Shown here: positions 53,459 through 56,349 of the stretch, in pieces
Layout of the letters: each line of letters opens with the position of its first letter
Position numbering within the stretch: position 1 is the first letter of the stretch
Assembly (NCBI RefSeq): GCF_024231755.1
Contig: NZ_JAAEQH010000305.1
Span: forward strand, 1 to 56,349
Direction of reading: 5' to 3'
Length of the DNA stretch: 56,349 bases
Source: Neptuniibacter sp.
GTDB lineage: Bacteria > Pseudomonadota > Gammaproteobacteria > Pseudomonadales > Balneatricaceae
Translations under genes and position numbers: made by a program
The notes under the pieces: model-generated
Database searches by the model: none
Seen by the model: only the letters and a program-made list of their open reading frames with translations
What the model was told of the DNA's origin: nothing

Positions 53459-54385
53459 CTAACTGCGGGAAAAGAAATCCCGCACTTCTTCAATATCTGC
53501 AAAAATCTGTTGTTTAAGCATCTCTATACCGTCGAATTTTTTCTCTTCACGGATAAACTGCTTAAATTCGACAGCTAGTAACTGCCCATAAATATCTTTA
53601 TCAAAATCAAACAGGTGCACTTCCAGCACCGGCTGCTGGCCACAAACAGTCGGACGAACCCCAACATTGCAAACGCCTTGACCAGTAAAGCCATTACCTT
53701 GCACCTCCACCGCATACACCCCTTTCAAAGGGCACGGGAAACGATGCATGCGGACGTTGGCTGTTGGCACACCCAACTGCCGACCTAATTTCTGGCCATG
53801 CATAACCCGTCCAGTGACGGTATAAGGCCGACCGAGTAGGCGCGCAGCTTCAGTAAAATCATTGGTTTCCAGCACAGTTCGAACACGAGTACTACTCACC
53901 CGCTCTTCTGCACTAAGAAATGTCTCTGTATTCACTACAGAAAAGCCATGTTTCTCACCCGCTTTACACAACATGGCATAGTCACCAGAGCGATCACAGC
54001 CAAAACGGAAGTCATCACCTACCACAAAGTGCTTAACGGCCAACCCTCGTAACAAGAGTTCTTCCACAAAGGCCTCTGCGGTCATGGAGCGCAAACGCTC
54101 ATTGAACGTCAGACACAGCAAACGGTCCATGCCTTCGCGTTCCAGCAGACGAAACTTCTCACTAAAACGAGTCAGTCGCGGTGGCGCATTATCTCCGCCA
54201 AAAAACTCCCGAGGCTGCGGTTCAAAAGTGATAGCAACTGCAGGCAAATTCAACGCCTCAGCTTTTTCCTTAACCTGCGACAGCACCTTGCGGTGACCTA
54301 AATGAACACCATCAAAGTTACCGATAGTTGCTACACAACCACGGTGTTTTTCACGCAAGTTATGTAAACCGCGAATCAGTTCCAT
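53459..54385 (-). CDS. ribF: Bifunctional riboflavin kinase / FAD synthetase
   Basis: The 308-residue enzyme makes FMN from riboflavin and FAD from FMN. The N-terminal nucleotidyltransferase domain has ATIGNFDGVHLGHRKVL (residues 20-36) and RVSSTRVR. The C-terminal flavokinase domain has GRVMHGQKLGRQLGVPTANV, GVYAV and the DFDKDIYGQ region. It lies 24 bases upstream of ileS on the same strand, so they share a transcript. The ribosome site is weak. Confidence 0.96.
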   Translation of the reverse strand: MELIRGLHNLREKHRGCVATIGNFDGVHLGHRKVLSQVKEKAEALNLPAVAITFEPQPREFFGGDNAPPRLTRFSEKFRLLEREGMDRLLCLTFNERLRSMTAEAFVEELLLRGLAVKHFVVGDDFRFGCDRSGDYAMLCKAGEKHGFSVVNTETFLSAEERVSSTRVRTVLETNDFTEAARLLGRPYTVTGRVMHGQKLGRQLGVPTANVRMHRFPCPLKGVYAVEVQGNGFTGQGVCNVGVRPTVCGQQPVLEVHLFDFDKDIYGQLLAVEFKQFIREEKKFDGIEMLKQQIFADIEEVRDFFSRS

Positions 54386-54504
54386 CAGGTTTTATGGCCA
54401 TCACAAAAAATAAACGCGGCATTATAGCTCAGATACTACTCAACGAGTACTGTCTAATGCCCGAATTAAAGAAGAAAACGGTGACTTAAAAAAGAGAGGC
54501 TCTT

Positions 54505-56073
54505 TTACGACCTATGCCTCAAATGACGGGGCCTTAAACCAAGTACTAGTAAGACAACCACATAAACACTCACACCCAGTAGAACCAACACTCCCATATT
54601 GGTAATACGTTGCCAGATATCCATGACCAACCACTGTTCAGAAGGCACTGCAACCCAGATTACTGCAGCAGCCATAGCCATATTCGCAGCCAGCATTCGG
54701 AACAATTGCTTGCCCCAACCACTACTCCAGGTAAACACACCCGACTGAATCAAGCCGTAGAGCAAAAAGCCCGCATTCATAAATGCAGACATCGCTGTTG
54801 CTGCAGCCAATCCAACATGGGCAAACGGGCCAATTAGAATCAAGTTAAACACCATATTGGCGGCGGCAGCCTGAATCCCGATTTTCACTGGTGTTTTAGT
54901 ATCCTGCCTGGAGAAATAACCTGTCGCCAGCACTTTGATCAACATAAACGCCAACAAACCACAGGAATAAGCGCGCAGACTCATCGCAGCCATCTCCACA
55001 TCACGATCCGTTAAAGCACCGTAATGGAATAATGTAATCAACATTGGTTCGGCCAGAATAAATAATGCTACAGCAGCAGGTATACCTATTAGCATCACCA
55101 TCTGCATCGCCCAGTTCAACGTTGATGAGAAATGCTCACTTGATTGTTCTGCGTGTTTACGCGAGAGACTTGGCAAAATAACCGTGGCGATAGCAATCCC
55201 AAACACACCCAGCGGCAACTCAGCGAGTCGGTCAGAGTAGTAAAGCCAGGAAACACTACCAGTCTGCAGGAATGAAGCCAGCACAGTATCCAGCAACAGA
55301 TTGATCTGCGTAACCGAAACCCCAAACAGAGCCGGGATCATCAGCTTCATAATACGCTGCACCCCCTCATCACGCCAACCCCAGACCGGCTTCGGTAAAA
55401 GATGAATGCGCGCCATAAACGGCAGCTGAAATACTAACTGAAGCACACCCGCAATCATCACCCCCCAGGCCAGCGCCAGAATAGGTGGATCAAATAACGG
55501 ACTTAAGAATATCGCCGACCCAATTAGAGAGATATTCAATAACACCGGTGTAAACGCGGGTACCGCAAAGCGCTCGTAACTGTTCAGCACAGCCCCCGCA
55601 AAGGCAGTTAAGGAGATCAGCAGTAGATAAGGGAAAGTAATACGCAGCATCTGAGCGGCTAGCTCAAATTTACCCTCATCCCCCATATAAAAACCCGGAG
55701 CAAACAGGGCTGTCAGCATCGGCGCACCGATAACTGCCAGAACCGTAACCGCAATTAGAATGCTACCTAGAGTACCGGCAACATAATTCACCAGTTGCTT
55801 AACGGCCTCCAGATCGCGCTGCGTTCTGTATTCAGATAAAACCGGCACAAATGCCTGAGAGAAAGCCCCTTCTGCAAACAGGCGGCGCAAGAAATTGGGG
55901 ATCTTAAAAGCAACAAAAAAGGCATCAGCACTGCCACTGGCACCAAAATAACTGGCCACCACCACATCACGCGCCAGACCCAGCACACGGGAAAGCATGG
56001 TCATTACACCGACAACCGCACTGGAACGCAGTAATCCTGCCCTTTTCTTACTCTGTGCTTGTTCGCCAGACAC
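54505..56073 (-). CDS. murJ: Lipid II flippase MurJ
   Basis: The 522-residue protein of the MOP superfamily has about 14 membrane segments and moves lipid II across the inner membrane for peptidoglycan synthesis. Its N-terminus SSAVVGVMTMLSRVLGLARDVVVASYFGASGSADAFFVAFKIPNFLRRLFAEGAFSQAFVPV is the most conserved MurJ region. Start is a GTG at 56073 with GGAT upstream. A 119-bp gap separates it from ribF. Confidence 0.97.
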   Translation of the reverse strand: MSGEQAQSKKRAGLLRSSAVVGVMTMLSRVLGLARDVVVASYFGASGSADAFFVAFKIPNFLRRLFAEGAFSQAFVPVLSEYRTQRDLEAVKQLVNYVAGTLGSILIAVTVLAVIGAPMLTALFAPGFYMGDEGKFELAAQMLRITFPYLLLISLTAFAGAVLNSYERFAVPAFTPVLLNISLIGSAIFLSPLFDPPILALAWGVMIAGVLQLVFQLPFMARIHLLPKPVWGWRDEGVQRIMKLMIPALFGVSVTQINLLLDTVLASFLQTGSVSWLYYSDRLAELPLGVFGIAIATVILPSLSRKHAEQSSEHFSSTLNWAMQMVMLIGIPAAVALFILAEPMLITLFHYGALTDRDVEMAAMSLRAYSCGLLAFMLIKVLATGYFSRQDTKTPVKIGIQAAAANMVFNLILIGPFAHVGLAAATAMSAFMNAGFLLYGLIQSGVFTWSSGWGKQLFRMLAANMAMAAAVIWVAVPSEQWLVMDIWQRITNMGVLVLLGVSVYVVVLLVLGLRPRHLRHRS

Positions 56074-56154
56074 CGATTAAATCCAATAATTTATGAATAG
56101 AACTCATTAGAGAGCGAATATTACCGTCTCAACAAGAAAATTTCTGCTGTTTTA

Positions 56155-56183
56155 TTGACAGCGAGGACACAAATATGAATAAT
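56155..56183 (+). promoter_or_regulatory. Promoter of rpsT
   Basis: TTGACA (56155-56160), a 17-base spacer and AATAAT (56178-56183) are followed by CTCGCC, a GC-rich discriminator typical of stringently controlled ribosomal promoters. Confidence 0.7.
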
Positions 56184-56251
56184 CTCGCCTCTGATTTTTT
56201 CGGTGGCTACACCGACTATTTTACTATCAACTAATTTTAAGGAGCCGGACT

Positions 56252-56349
56252 GTGGCAAATTCCGCAGGATCTCGTAAACGCGCTCGCCAGGCAGAGAAAC
56301 GTCGCCAGCATAACGCTAGCCTGCGTTCCATGGTACGCACTTACATCAA
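56252..56349 (+). CDS. rpsT: 30S ribosomal protein S20, 5' part only
   Basis: The first 32 codons read [33 protein letters not shown], which matches S20 (lysine/arginine-rich, HNAS-x-RSM-x-RT-[FY]-IK). The rest is outside the window. Start is GTG with AAGGAG about eight bases upstream. The non-ATG start of rpsT is a shared feature with E. coli, where a UUG start lowers expression and allows autogenous control. The gene is divergent from murJ. Confidence 0.96.
   Translation, partial: MANSAGSRKRARQAEKRRQHNASLRSMVRTYI

Overview
The window looks like chromosome from a marine gammaproteobacterium of the Oceanospirillales/Pseudomonadales side (a Neptuniibacter, Amphritea or Marinobacterium-like bacterium would fit). 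That is an inference from gene order and protein character only. The block rpsT / murJ-ribF-ileS-lspA-fkpB / type IV pilus minor pilins / thiO / bamD / rluD-pgeF / clpB is, from general knowledge, nearly collinear with the Pseudomonas aeruginosa PA4542-PA4563 region. No tRNA, rRNA, CRISPR array, transposase or prophage gene was seen.

Layout. 1-2.1 kb (minus): 3'-truncated cytochrome oxidase subunit II with a structured leader, a DUF2970 membrane protein, a possible 37-residue membrane peptide, and pssA. 2.1-6.2 kb: glutamine amidotransferase, patatin lipase, ilvY (plus), sterol-desaturase-like protein, thioesterase. 6.3-14.9 kb: a sensory block, with a FIST/NosP-like sensor translationally coupled to two PAS-GGDEF-EAL proteins, and a divergent Aer-like chemoreceptor and a GFA protein. 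14.9-18.4 kb: flavin reductase and ilvIH behind a long structured leader. 18.4-20.3 kb: a response regulator and two small unknown genes in AT-rich DNA. 20.5-23.2 kb: clpB with a heat-shock promoter.

23.2-30.1 kb is the most unusual part. Two tandem copies of a gene pair (Ras/MglA-like GTPase fused to a roadblock-like C-terminus, followed by a small roadblock-like protein) lie divergent from a second FIST sensor coupled to a second-messenger enzyme (GAF-like/PAS/PAS/GGDEF/EAL). This block sits between pgeF and clpB, which are usually close together. The sensors, three GGDEF-EAL proteins, GTPase switches and chemoreceptor suggest a surface/motility decision network, possibly responding to nitric oxide or another ligand through FIST domains. 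The link to type IV pili is inference.

30.1-36.4 kb: VanX-like dipeptidase, pgeF, rluD, bamD, nadE, thiO. 35.8-49.5 kb: minor pilin operon fimU-pilV-pilW-pilX-pilY1-pilE, followed by a second pilY1 and a second FimT/GspH pseudopilin. Both PilY1 proteins are about 1,575 residues and carry three beta-sandwich-like repeats inserted within the von Willebrand A domain. 49.6-56.3 kb: housekeeping operon murJ, ribF-ileS-lspA-fkpB and the divergent start of rpsT.

Limits: everything is read by eye. Family names rest on motif and sequence recognition, not on searches; RNA structures are hand-drawn pairings without energy calculation.
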